From positions 124,001-188,000 of the forward strand of contig CAVSEY010000018.1 of assembly GCA_963727035.1 (NCBI GenBank): DNA of 64,000 nt, in the 5' to 3' direction. The translations under genes and the position numbers were made by a program. The stretch comes from Rhodoblastus sp963727035 (GTDB lineage: Bacteria; Pseudomonadota; Alphaproteobacteria; Rhizobiales; Beijerinckiaceae). Below the pieces are notes generated by a model. That model ran no database searches. It had not been told where the DNA came from and was given only the letters and a program-made list of their open reading frames with translations. Shown here in pieces: positions 18,164 through 27,492 of this stretch (positions within the stretch are counted from its first letter, which is position 1; every line of letters starts with the position of its first letter).

Positions 18164-19555
18164 CTAAGAAACGGCCGGTACAGCCGTCGACGCGTCTTCG
18201 GCGACCATCACGTAACCCAGGGCTTTGGCGCGACGGTGAAGATTTTTGACGACCCGCTCGCGGTAGCGGGTCTCGTAATAGGAAGCCCCCGGGTCGACAT
18301 AATCCATGCCGTGCCGCATCGCATTGTAGAACAGAACTGCAATCTTGCGCGCCGTCGCGGTGATGGCTTTCGCTTTGCCGACGCGCGACGACAATCGCCG
18401 GTAGAATGCTCCCAGGGCGGTTTCGGTTCGGCCAACCGAGACTGCCGCCAAACGCAATAGGGACGCGACACGGCTTCCGGATCGTTTCGTGCGTGACGAC
18501 AAAACCTTGCCGCCCGATATTTTGTTGTTAGGAGCCAGACTGAGCCAAGAAGTGAAGTGTTTTGCACTCGGCCATGCGGATAGATCGTCCCCGCATTCGG
18601 ACACGAGCTTGAGCGCCAGATAGGGCCCGACGCCGTCAATCCGGGTGAGATCTTTTCCGAGCAGGGTGTGAAGCGAATGGCCGACGTCGAAAGCAGGCTC
18701 ATTTGCAGTCCGGTGGCGGTGCTGTTTGGGCGAGACTGTTTCAGCGCGTGTTGCGTCCTCTTGGCGGCCACGAACCGAACTGAGCGCGGTGATAACGGAT
18801 TCGATCCGGATGTCGCAGGCGGACACTTTTTGCTGATACACGTCGTAGAGCGCCACGGCTTGCTCCAGGACGAACAGATGTTCGGCCCGATAATGGCCTG
18901 TCAGCGCCTTTTCGATCATTTCCACGCTGGAATGACAGCGTATATCGCGCATCGACGCCAGCGCCGACGGGCTGCGCTCCCCGGCGATGATCGCGCGGAT
19001 GATGCGCAGGCCGGTCGCCCCGGTGATGTCGGCCACGACATGATGAAGCTGAAGATTCATCTCCGTCATGGCCTTTTGCATATGCTGGATCTGGGAGGCT
19101 GCGGTATCGAGTAGGCGCTCGCGCTGGCGGAGATATGCGCGAAGTTCCGCAATCTCGCCCTTGGGCCGAAAACTGGCGCGCAGCAAGCCACACGAATGAA
19201 GGCGTTGCAGCCATTGCGCGTCGCTTACGTCAGTCTTGCGGCCAGGAACATGCTTGGAATCGCGAGCATTGACCAGAGAGACCTCGAAGCCGCGTTCGTC
19301 CAGCAATTCGAAGATCGGGATCCAGTAAACGCCGGTCGATTCCATGACGACCGTTTTGACGCCGCACTCGGCGAACCAATCGGCAAGCCGGAGAAGGTCC
19401 CCGGTGAACGTGCCAAAACTCTGAACCGGATCCGATGTCCGATCCGCTCCCACCGCCGCCATGTGCATCGTGGCGCCGATATCGATCGCCGCCGCGTTGG
19501 GATGCACCATCGCCATCCCTGAGCCCGGCGCCTTGCCGATTTCCTTGCGCGTCAT
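18164..19555 (-). CDS. IS110-family transposase (DEDD recombinase), copy 2
   Basis: A 463-residue protein identical to the one encoded at 16545-17936, with the same DEDD and Tnp_20 motifs, start (ATG 19555) and GGAGG site. It lies directly upstream of copy 1 on the minus strand, so transcription from copy 2 could run through the junction into copy 1. In a tandem dimer the abutted ends can create a strong promoter for the downstream copy; I cannot confirm such a promoter here by eye. Confidence 0.93.
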   Translation of the reverse strand: MTRKEIGKAPGSGMAMVHPNAAAIDIGATMHMAAVGADRTSDPVQSFGTFTGDLLRLADWFAECGVKTVVMESTGVYWIPIFELLDERGFEVSLVNARDSKHVPGRKTDVSDAQWLQRLHSCGLLRASFRPKGEIAELRAYLRQRERLLDTAASQIQHMQKAMTEMNLQLHHVVADITGATGLRIIRAIIAGERSPSALASMRDIRCHSSVEMIEKALTGHYRAEHLFVLEQAVALYDVYQQKVSACDIRIESVITALSSVRGRQEDATRAETVSPKQHRHRTANEPAFDVGHSLHTLLGKDLTRIDGVGPYLALKLVSECGDDLSAWPSAKHFTSWLSLAPNNKISGGKVLSSRTKRSGSRVASLLRLAAVSVGRTETALGAFYRRLSSRVGKAKAITATARKIAVLFYNAMRHGMDYVDPGASYYETRYRERVVKNLHRRAKALGYVMVAEDASTAVPAVS

Positions 19556-19779
19556 TTCAGTCCTCCTGCAAACAAAAGCGGAAGGGGTGGGCTGCGCGAT
19601 TGATCAACTTCCTAATCGGGATCGTCCGAGGACGTCGCCACTCTCAAGTTCGCAACGGCCCATGAATTATGTTTTTTTGCGGGGTCAATTACCACCACGC
19701 CTTCATCGACTGCTCCCTTCCGTGCTCAGATTAGGTCGAAACCGTTTCTATCCCCACAGGAAGCCGCAAGCTGGGATCG
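19556..19779 (-). ncRNA. Putative bridge RNA region of IS110 copy 2
   Basis: The leader of copy 2, equal to that of copy 1 except for the base at 19668, which lies four bases from the T7 run that matches the target. Same donor-junction echoes at +1619. If this is the target-binding loop, the change could alter target choice. Confidence 0.45.
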
Positions 19780-20309
19780 TTTTTTTGACAATGCTCGGCG
19801 TCGAGGGTGAAGAGGCAGCCCTTCAACCCGAGCGCCTCAATCAATTCCGGCGCCGCCGGTATCTCATTGCTCTTCTCCTCGATCATTAGATGGCCAAGCA
19901 CGATTTGATCGGCTTGGCGCAGCGCCGACAGCATGTGGGCGGCCTTGCGATCGCAAAAGGCGTCGAAGCTGCCGCGCAGGGTCTTGCCGTCAACGGCGAT
20001 CGCCACCGGCCCCTCCGGCGAAGGCGGCGTTTCAATCGAGGCCGCATGACGGCGAAAGGCTTCTTCCAGCGCCGCAGGATCGATCCCCTGCAGGATCAGT
20101 CGCAGCCCGGTATAGGACGGCGCGTAGCGCAAATGCAGGCCAAAGGCTTCGTTCAGTCGGCGGCGATGGGTGCGAATAAATTCGTGCATCTGCCGATATG
20201 AATTGGCGCCGGCGACCATGCCCAGGATGGCGTAAAGCACGAGAAATCCAATAGCGAGCTTCCGCCGTTCTGGGTCGTTCGCGAAGCGGAACCGAGCGTC
20301 AAATTTCAT
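19780..20309 (-). pseudogene. ISAs1-family transposase, N-terminal half
   Basis: About 176 residues from ATG 20309. It carries SYRQMHEFIRTHRR, then AVDGKTLRGSFD, with the first catalytic Asp in the DGK motif of ISAs1 transposases, and LDAEHCQK immediately before the break. Translation then runs into the IS110 end and stops. Joined to the other half it would read HCQK-(K)SFARVI, a continuous ISAs1 sequence, although the exact A-run length is off by one. The N-terminus seems slightly short, consistent with truncation beside cobQ. Confidence 0.85.
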
Positions 20310-20312
20310 TCA

Positions 20313-21773
20313 CTAACGCGCGACCTTCAACAGCGCGTCGATGGAAACATGCCGTTCGAGATGGTCGGCCAGCGCGTCGAGCGTGGCTTCGACATCGCGC
20401 TCGTAATCGAGGGTGGAGGCCGGCGCGCCGATCCAGTCGAGCCAAAACCGCCTTTGCCGGTCGTCATTGAAAAGGCCGTGGACATAGCAGCCCCGGACAT
20501 GGCCGCCCGGCGCAATGGCGCCCTCGGGCCGGCCGTCGTCGAATCGCAACAGCGGCCTGCGCGCATCCGGCCCCGAGGTGCGCCCGACATGAATTTCGTA
20601 ACCGTCAAAAGGCGCCGCGCCCTCGGCGGAAACGCCGGCGCAGCGCCGCAAGGTTTTTGCGCCGGCCAGCACGGTCTCGACATCGAGCAGGCCGAGGCCC
20701 GGCGCGGCGCTCGCAGGCCCTTCGACGCCATCGGGGTCGGAAATCGCCCGCCCGAGCATCTGGTAGCCGCCGCACAGGCCCAAAACCTTGCCGCCGCGAC
20801 GGACGTGGGCGACGATGTCGATGTCCCAGCCTTCTTCGCGCAGGACCGCGAGATCGGCGAGCGTGGCCTTGGACCCCGGCAGCACGATCAGGTCCGCGCC
20901 TTCTGGGAGGGGCGCGCCGCGCGCCGCGAACAGAACTTCGACGCCGGGCTCCAGGCGCAACGGGTCGAAATCGTCGAAATTCGAAATATGCGGCAGACGC
21001 GGGACGACGACGAGCCTTTCGCCGCCCGCCTTGGCTTGCGGGCGCTCCAGCGCCACCGCGTCTTCCGCCGGCAATCGCGAGGCGAGCGGAAAATGCGGGA
21101 CGAGCCCGAAGGACGGCCAGCCGCTGCGCTCGCCGATCGCCTGCATGCCGCTTTCGAACAATGCGGGATCGCCACGGAATTTGTTGACGATGAAGCCCTG
21201 GATCATCGCAGCGTCGGCGGGATCGAGCACCGCGCGCGTTCCCACGATCTGGGCGATGACGCCGCCGCGATCGATGTCGCCGATCAGGACCACCGGCGTA
21301 TCGGCAGCGCGCGCGAAACCCATATTGGCGATGTCGCCGGCGCGCAAATTGATTTCGGCGGCGCTGCCGGCCCCCTCGACCAGCACGATGTCGGCCTGCG
21401 CGCGCAGCTTTTCGAAACTTTCGATGACTTTTTCGCGCAAGCGCGGCTTCCAGTCCTGATAATCCCTGGCCTGCGCGGAGCCGAGAACCTGCCCGCGGAA
21501 AACCACCTGCGCGCCGGTCTCGCTTTGGGGCTTGAGCAGAACGGGATTCATGTGGACGCTGGGCTCGACGCCGCAGGCGCGGGCCTGAAGCGCCTGGGCG
21601 CGGCCGATTTCGCCGCCGTCCACGGCGATCGCGGCGTTGTTCGACATGTTCTGCGGCTTGAACGGCATGACTTTCAGGCCGCGCAGGGTCAGCGCCCGGC
21701 ACAGGCCCGCGACCAGCAGCGACTTGCCGACATCCGAACCCGTTCCCTGAAACATCAACGCGCGCGCGGCCAT
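20313..21773 (-). CDS. cobQ: Cobyric acid synthase CobQ
   Basis: A 486-residue glutamine-dependent amidotransferase that amidates four carboxylates (b, d, e, g) of adenosylcobyrinic acid diamide. N-terminal dethiobiotin-synthetase-like ATPase domain with FQGTGSDVGKS near residues 9-19 and KPQNMSNNAA; C-terminal class I-like glutaminase domain with the nucleophile Cys in LGLCGGYQMLG and a terminal His (YEIHVGRTSG, CYVHGLF). Length is normal and the C-terminus (IDALLKVAR) is complete, so the IS at 20312 did not damage it. 26 bp upstream of it on the same strand lies the end of cobO. Confidence 0.95.
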   Translation of the reverse strand: MAARALMFQGTGSDVGKSLLVAGLCRALTLRGLKVMPFKPQNMSNNAAIAVDGGEIGRAQALQARACGVEPSVHMNPVLLKPQSETGAQVVFRGQVLGSAQARDYQDWKPRLREKVIESFEKLRAQADIVLVEGAGSAAEINLRAGDIANMGFARAADTPVVLIGDIDRGGVIAQIVGTRAVLDPADAAMIQGFIVNKFRGDPALFESGMQAIGERSGWPSFGLVPHFPLASRLPAEDAVALERPQAKAGGERLVVVPRLPHISNFDDFDPLRLEPGVEVLFAARGAPLPEGADLIVLPGSKATLADLAVLREEGWDIDIVAHVRRGGKVLGLCGGYQMLGRAISDPDGVEGPASAAPGLGLLDVETVLAGAKTLRRCAGVSAEGAAPFDGYEIHVGRTSGPDARRPLLRFDDGRPEGAIAPGGHVRGCYVHGLFNDDRQRRFWLDWIGAPASTLDYERDVEATLDALADHLERHVSIDALLKVAR

Positions 21774-21799
21774 CCGAGCTTTCCCTGGGATCGAGGCCC

Positions 21800-22408
21800 T
21801 TAAAACTCAATGCCCGCCTGGGCTTTGACCCCGGCGGCGAAATGATGCTTCACCGCCGCCATTTCGGTCACCAGATCGGCCGCCGCGATCAGCTCGGCCT
21901 TGGCGTTGCGCCCGGTGACGACGATATGCAGCTCCGGCCGGCGCGCTTGAAGCGCCGCCACCACTTCGTCGAGGGGCAGATAATCGTACCGCAATGCCAC
22001 ATTGAGTTCGTCGAGCACGAGCAGGCGGATTTGCGGGTCGGCGCTCATTTCCAGCGCCACCGCCCAGGCCGCCCGCGCCGCCGCGATGTCGCGCTCGCGA
22101 TCCTGGGTTTCCCAGGTAAAGCCCTCGCCCATGGTCCGCCACACCACTTTTTCGCCGAAATGCGCGAAAACCCGGCGCTCGCCGGTGTCGCGGGCGCCCT
22201 TGATGAACTGCACGACGCCCACTTTCCAGTCCTGCCCGAGCGCGCGCAGCGCGAGGCCGAAGGCCGCCGTGGACTTGCCCTTGCCTGGGCCGGTATGGAC
22301 GATCAGCAGTCCCTTGGACGCGATCGCCTTCGAGGCGACCTCGGCGTCCTGGACCGCCTTGCGCTTGATCATCTTCTCGCGATGCCGGTTCTGTTCCGCC
22401 TTATTCAT
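21800..22408 (-). CDS. cobO: Cob(I)yrinic acid a,c-diamide adenosyltransferase CobO
   Basis: A 202-residue CobA/CobO/BtuR-type corrinoid adenosyltransferase that moves the 5'-deoxyadenosyl group of ATP to Co(I). The P-loop variant GPGKGKST sits at residues 40-47, and VLDELNVALRYDYL carries the conserved acidic segment. The ATG at 22408 is preceded by GGGAG; the open frame extends 98 codons further but without family similarity. Likely cotranscribed with cobQ, the next enzyme but one in the pathway. Divergent from the DUF1636-cobW genes. Confidence 0.94.
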   Translation of the reverse strand: MNKAEQNRHREKMIKRKAVQDAEVASKAIASKGLLIVHTGPGKGKSTAAFGLALRALGQDWKVGVVQFIKGARDTGERRVFAHFGEKVVWRTMGEGFTWETQDRERDIAAARAAWAVALEMSADPQIRLLVLDELNVALRYDYLPLDEVVAALQARRPELHIVVTGRNAKAELIAAADLVTEMAAVKHHFAAGVKAQAGIEF

Positions 22409-22652
22409 GAAGCTCCCGAACTGCCGTGGCCTGGCGGTCGCCGGATTCGCGCCGCGCGGAAAAACCATAGATAGCACGGGGCGAAGGGAGGCGGCGGCGC
22501 AAGATTCGGCTCTCGATCTTTGGTATGAGCCGGGCGAGAAAGCGGCGAAACCGCTGGCCGTGCCGGGCCTTCCCGTCCAAAAGGGCGCGCATTGACAGCG
22601 CAGGCGTCCATGCCTACCAAAATCGCGCCGAGGGCGGCAAGCGAGGGAAAAT
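22409..22652. promoter_or_regulatory. Divergent cobO / DUF1636 promoter region
   Basis: 244 bases between divergent starts. I looked for a cobalamin riboswitch (B12 box, GCCACTG) on both strands and did not find one. Promoters for both directions must lie here, but none is distinct. Confidence 0.35.
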
Positions 22653-23048
22653 TTGACCAAGACAGTTGAGAAATCGCCGGTCCTGATCCAGGTCTGCACC
22701 ACTTGCCGCGCCGAGGGCGAAGCCCTGGAGCCGCGCGAACAGAGGGCGGGCGCCCGCCTTTACGCCGCCCTGAGCGCGCAAGCGGACGCCGCTGATCTGT
22801 CGGTGGTCGGGGTCGAATGTTTCGCTGTCTGCCGCCGGCCCTGCACGCTGAGTTTCTCGCGGCCCGGCGCCTGGACCTATATTTTCGGCGATTTTTCGAC
22901 CGAGGCGGACCCGCAGGACATTTTTGACGCCGCCCGGCTGTATGGCGCTTCGCCGCAAGGCCTCATCCCCTGGAAAAATCGCCCGGTCTTCCTGAAATCC
23001 GGTATTGTGGCCCGCTTCCCGCCGGTGCCGGAAGAAATGGAGACTTGA
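22653..23048 (+). CDS. DUF1636 metal-binding protein
   Basis: A 131-residue thioredoxin-like [2Fe-2S]-type protein of the DUF1636 family, often placed next to cobW and cobN. Cysteines are visible in VCTTCRAEG (near residue 17) and ECFAVCRRPC (near 57-66), the four-cysteine arrangement of the family. Start TTG 22653 with GAGGG upstream. Its stop overlaps the TTG start of cobW by a few bases, so the two are coupled. The biochemical role is not established; a role in cobalt handling or redox for corrin synthesis is inferred from context. Confidence 0.8.
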   Translation: MTKTVEKSPVLIQVCTTCRAEGEALEPREQRAGARLYAALSAQADAADLSVVGVECFAVCRRPCTLSFSRPGAWTYIFGDFSTEADPQDIFDAARLYGASPQGLIPWKNRPVFLKSGIVARFPPVPEEMET

Positions 23049-24080
23049 GCTTGTTCCAGAAAATCCCGGCCACCATCGTCACCGGCTTTCTCGGCGCCGG
23101 CAAAACCACCTTGATCCGAAACCTGATCGAGAACGCCGGCAAGCGGCGGATCGCTCTGGTGATCAATGAATTCGGCGATGTCGGGGTCGATGGGGAAATC
23201 CTGAAAAACTGCGGCGTCGAGTCCTGCCGCGAAGAGGACATTGTCGAACTTGCCAACGGCTGCCTGTGCTGCACGGTCGCCGACGACTTTCTCCCCGCCA
23301 TCGAAGCCTTGCTGAAGCGCTCCGAGGCGCTCGACCATATCATCATCGAGACATCGGGCCTCGCCTTGCCCAAGCCGCTGCTCAAGGCCTTCGACTGGCC
23401 GCAGGTGCGTTCGCGCATCACGGTGGACGGGGTGATCGCCGTCGTGGACGGCGCGGCGGTCGCCGAAGGGCGCTTCGTCGACGACGCCGAAAAGCTCGCC
23501 GCTGAGCGCGCCGCCGACCCGAATGTCGATCACGACAATCCGCTCGAAGAGGTCTACGAAGACCAATTGCTGTGCGCCGATCTCGTCGTCCTCAACAAGA
23601 CGGACCTGCTGGCGAATGATGAGATCGCCCGCGTGTCGCGCAGGACATCGCCGCGGCGACTGGCGGGCGGGTCAAGGTGATCGCGACCCGTGACGGAAAA
23701 ATCGACGCCGCGCGTCGCGCTCGGTCTCGAAGCCGGCGCGGAGGACGACATCGCGTCGCGGCCTTCGCATCACGACCTCGAAGAGGCCCACGATCACGAC
23801 GATTTCGAAATCCTTCGTCCTCGACGTTCCGTCGCTGGCCGATCCGACGGATTTTGTCCGGCTGCTCGGCGAAGTCGCCAGCCGCCATGACGTGCTCAGG
23901 ATGAAAGGTTTTCTTGATATCGCCGGCAAGCCGATGCGCCTGCTGGTGCAAGGCGTCGGGGCGCGTTTCCGCCAGCACTACGACCGCGCCTGGGCTGGGC
24001 AGGAGGCGCGTCGCGGCCGGCTTGTCGTCATCGGACGCAAAGGCCTCGACCGCGACGCCATCGAAGCCGCGCTCGCCTGA
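23045..24080 (+). CDS. cobW: Cobalamin-linked G3E GTPase CobW, three frame breaks
   Basis: A G3E-family metallochaperone GTPase of about 345 residues, thought to deliver Co(II) to the CobNST chelatase. The P-loop GFLGAGKTT is at residues 14-22, the metal motif GCLCC at 72-76, and VLNKTDLL is the NKxD motif. The C-terminal COG0523 domain (DVPSLADPTDFVRLL, RLLVQGVGARF) is complete. Reading changes frame at about 23640-23650, 23708-23715 and 23812-23818, each a single-base shift, and the histidine-rich linker (SHHDLEEAHDHDDFE) lies between. Start TTG 23045 overlaps the DUF1636 stop. cobN follows ten bases later. Confidence 0.82.
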
Positions 24081-24089
24081 CGCCGCGCC

Positions 24090-27000
24090 ATGCATATCCT
24101 GCGCACGGAGTTGAGATCGCTGGACGAGACGGCGGCAAGCCGTCGACCTCGATCAGTCGCGCGCCGACATTGTCGCTTTGTCCTTCACCGACAGCGATCT
24201 CCATGTGCTCGCCAAGGCCTGGGAGTCGCTGCGCGCCGATCCCGAAACGGCGGAACTCGACCAAAGCCATGTCGCTGAGGCTCGCGAGTCTCGCCGATTT
24301 GCGCCATCCCTATTCGGTCGATCTCTATGCCGAGAAAGTTCTCGTCCACGCGCGTTTCGTGATCGTTCGCCTGCTGGGCGGCCTCGACTATTGGCGTTAC
24401 GGCGTCGAGGAGCTGGGGCGCATCGCCAGGGCCAAGGGCGCGATTCTCGCTGTCGTCCCCGGCGATCCGCGCGAGGATGCGCGGCTCGACGACTTCTCCA
24501 CCGCCGGGACCGAAGACCTGCGCCGAATCCGGTCCTGGCTCCAGGCCGGCGGGGTCGGGAACGCGGCGCAGGTTCTGCGTTTCGCTTTGACCGCGCTCGG
24601 GAGCCCCTGCGCCTTCGCCGAACCGCGCGAGCGAAGCGCCTCTCGGCTTCTTCGAGGCCGCGCCGCCGGTCGGGGGCGCCGGGCGCTCCCAGCGCCCTGA
24701 TCCTGTTCTATCGGTCCGCCTGGCTGGCGGGCGACACCGAGCCTTACGAGGCTCTGGCCGATGCGCTCCAGGCGGAGGGTTTCAAGGTTGAGGCGCTTTT
24801 CGCGACCAGTCTGAAGGACGCGGATGTGGTCGCGGCCCTGCGCCGCCGCCTCGCGGCCGATCCGCCGGATGTCATCCTCAACGCCACCGCCTTTTCCGCG
24901 CGGCTCGACGATGGCGTCGAGCGTGTTCGACGCCTGCGACGCGCCCGTGCTGCAGGTCGCCGTCAGTCTGGCGAGCGAAGACCAATGGCGCCTTTCCGCG
25001 CGCGGATTGGCGCCGTCGGATCTGGCGATGAATGTCGCCCTGCCGGAAATCGACGGCCGGCTGTTCGCCGGCGCCATCTCGTTCAAGGCGGCCGAGCCGA
25101 GGATCGGCAGCCTCGAATATGCGCCGCAGACCAGCCGTCCGCAGGCCGAAAATATCGCCCACGCCGCGCGACCTCGCTTCCGCCTGGGCCGCTTTGCGCC
25201 GCGTGCCGCCGGCCCAAAAACGCCTGGCCTTCGTGCTGTCGGATTATCCCGGCAAGGGCGGGCGCGCGGGCTATGCGGTGGGGCTCGACACTTTCGCCTC
25301 GTTGGAAAAGATCGCCAACGTCTGGCGCAGGAAGGCTATCGCGTTCGGCGATATTCCCGACGCGGCGGAAATCGCCCGCCGCCTGACCGGCCCCGCCACG
25401 GAATTTTTCGAAATGGCGGAGTACCGCAAGCGGCTCGCCAAGGCGCCCGAAAATTTCGCCGCCGCCATCGCCGCGCAATGGGGCGAGCCGGAAGCGGATC
25501 CGGCCTGCGACAATGGCCGGTTCCGTTTCGCCGTGCTGAGACTCGGCGATCATGTCGTCGCCTTGCAGCCCGACCGGGGCCGGCGCGCGGCGCGCAAGGA
25601 GGAATATCACGATGTTGCTCTGGCGCCGCGCCACGCTTTTGTCGCCTTTTACCTCTTGCTGCGTCGAAGTCCTCGGCGCCGCCGCCCTTGTCCATGTCGG
25701 CGCCCATGGCGTGCTCGAATGGCTGCCCGGCAAATCGGTGGCGCTCGGCCCCGATTGCGCGCCGCGCGCGACGCTCGGCGCGCTTCCGGTCATCTATCCG
25801 TTCATCGTCAATAATCCCGGCGAGGCGGCGCAGGCCAAAAGGCGCACATCAGCGGTCACAATCGGACATCTCACCCCGCCGCTCGTCGCCGCCGGCGCCC
25901 ATGGCGCGGTGCAGGACGTCGAAGGGCTGATGGACGAATATGCCGAGGCGCAGTCGCTCGACCCGCGCCGCGCGCGGCGCCTCGCCGAACTGATCCTGGA
26001 GCGCGCCCAGGCCACCGGCCTCGCCGAAGAGGCCGGGCTCGACGGCGGCCTCACTGCGGACGAGGCGCTGATCCGGCTCGACGCCTGGCTGTGCGACGTG
26101 AAAGAAATGCGGGTCGGCGACGGGCTGCATGTTTTCGGCGCCGAGGCCGATTCCGAGCGGCTGCAAGCTCTCGCCGCTTTTTCCGGCGACGACGCGCCGG
26201 AGGCGCTGGCGCGGCTTCGCCAATGCGCGAGCGCCGAGATCGACGCTTTGGTCGCCGCGCTCGCCGGCCGCCGCGTCGCCCCCGGCCCCGGCGGCGCGCC
26301 GTCGCGCGGGCGCATCGACGTGCTGCCGACCGGCCGCAACCTTTACGCCGTCGATCCGCGCTCCGTGCCGACCCGCACCGCCTGGGAACTGGGTCAGCGC
26401 GCGGCGCGGGAATTTCTGTCGCGTTACGTCCAGGATCATGGCGAGTGGCCGCGCCGGGTGGTGTTCGATCTCTGGGGCAGCGCGGCTGTGCGCACCGGCG
26501 GCGAGGATCTCGCCCAGGCGCTGGCGCTGATCGGCGCGCGGCCCTTGTGGGATCATGCCTCCAACCGCGTCTCCGGTTTCGAAATTCTCTCGCTCGCCGC
26601 GCTCGGCCGGCCGCGGGTCGATGTGACCGTTCGCATCTCCGGTCTTTTCCGCGATGTCTTCCCCGATCAGATCGCGCTCTATGACGCCGCCGTCAAAGCG
26701 ATCGTCGAGCGCGAGGACGAAGGCGACGACGACAATCCCCTGAGCGCGGCGGCGCGGCGCGAGGGTTCGCGCTCGCGCATTTTCGGCGCCGCCCCCGGCG
26801 CCTATGGAACCGGCGTCGCGCGGCGCGCTTTGGCGGAGGACTGGACCTCGCGCGAAGATCTCGGCGCCGCTTTTCTGGAGGCGACCGGTTATGCCTATGA
26901 CGGCGCCAAGGTCCGGGAGACGCCGGAATTCCGCGCTCGCGTCGCCACCTGCGACGCCTTCGTTCATGTCCAGGACATGGCGGGGCAGGACGTGCTCGAT

Positions 27001-27483
27001 TCCGACGCCTTCGCCGATCACGAAGGCGGCTTCGCGGCGGCGGCCGAATCGGCGGGGGCCTCGCCCGCGCTCTATCATATCGACGCCACCGATCCGAACG
27101 CGCCCAAGGCGCGGACGCTGGCGCAGGAAATCGCCCGGACTTTGCGCGCCCGCGCCGCCAATCCGCGCTGGATCGAAGGACAGATGCGCCATGGTTTTCG
27201 CGGCGCAGCGGAGATCGCCGAAAGCGTCGACAATCTTTTCGCCTTCGCCGCGACGACCGAAGCGGTGGCCGAACGTCACTTCGACCTATTGTTCGATGCG
27301 GTCTGCGGCGATACCAAGGTGCGGGATTTCCTCGCCGAGGCCAATCCGCAAGCGGCCAAAGCCATTGCCGAGCGTTTCCAGAGCGCGCTCGACCGGGGGC
27401 TGTGGCGAACGCGGCGCAACAGCGTCGGGCCGCTGCTGCGCGCGCTTAAGCGATTGGCGACGGGCGTTTCCAGCACGGGTTAG
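24090..27483 (+). CDS. cobN: Cobaltochelatase subunit CobN, multiple frame breaks in the 5' half
   Basis: The large subunit (about 1131 residues, normal is 1100-1280) of the ATP-dependent cobaltochelatase that inserts cobalt into hydrogenobyrinic acid a,c-diamide. The N-terminus reads MHILRTELRSLDE, then VDLYAEKVLVHARFVIVRL and GGLDYWRYGVEEL. The 3' half from about 25660 is one clean frame with LVHVGAHGVLEWLPGKSVAL, VIYPFIVNNPGEAAQAKRR and DLWGSAAVRTGGED. The 5' half changes frame near 24137, 24270, 24625-24650, 24912-24925, 25165, 25310, 25340 and 25600-25660. No decay is seen in the clean half. CobS and CobT subunits are not in the window. Confidence 0.85.
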
Positions 27484-27492
27484 CGGATCGAA

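Larger units (their letters stand above)
18163..19779 (-). mobile_element. IS110-family element, copy 2 of a tandem pair
   Basis: The same 1617-bp unit repeated at a spacing of exactly 1619 bases. By eye the only difference from copy 1 is C at 18049 versus T at 19668, in the leader. The right edge is followed by T7 and GACAATG of the ISAs1 transposase gene. Tandem dimers of this kind are known intermediates in IS110 circle formation. Confidence 0.9.
15953..20312 (-). mobile_element. ISAs1-family element, interrupted and left-truncated
   Basis: Remains of one ISAs1-type insertion sequence on the minus strand. The 3' part of the transposase (15972-16529) and the 5' part (19780-20309) are the two halves of one gene, split by the tandem IS110 pair. 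The right terminus is CAGGGTTG at 15953, resembling ISAs1 ends. The left terminus is missing: the transposase start lies only four bases from the cobQ stop, so the upstream end of the element was lost or never resolved. Confidence 0.7.

Noticed and set aside
16544..19779. Tandem 1.6-kb repeat as a CRISPR-like or gene-amplification array
   Set aside because: Each unit is a complete IS110 element with transposase and sharp boundaries in a transposase gene; an insertion-sequence dimer explains it fully.
22409..22652. Cobalamin riboswitch before cobO or DUF1636
   Set aside because: No B12 box or GCCACTG-like element on either strand.
24090..27483. cobN as a true pseudogene
   Set aside because: The breaks are all single-base shifts confined to one half, without stops by substitution; the rest is clean. 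Sequencing error is the simpler reading, though not proven.
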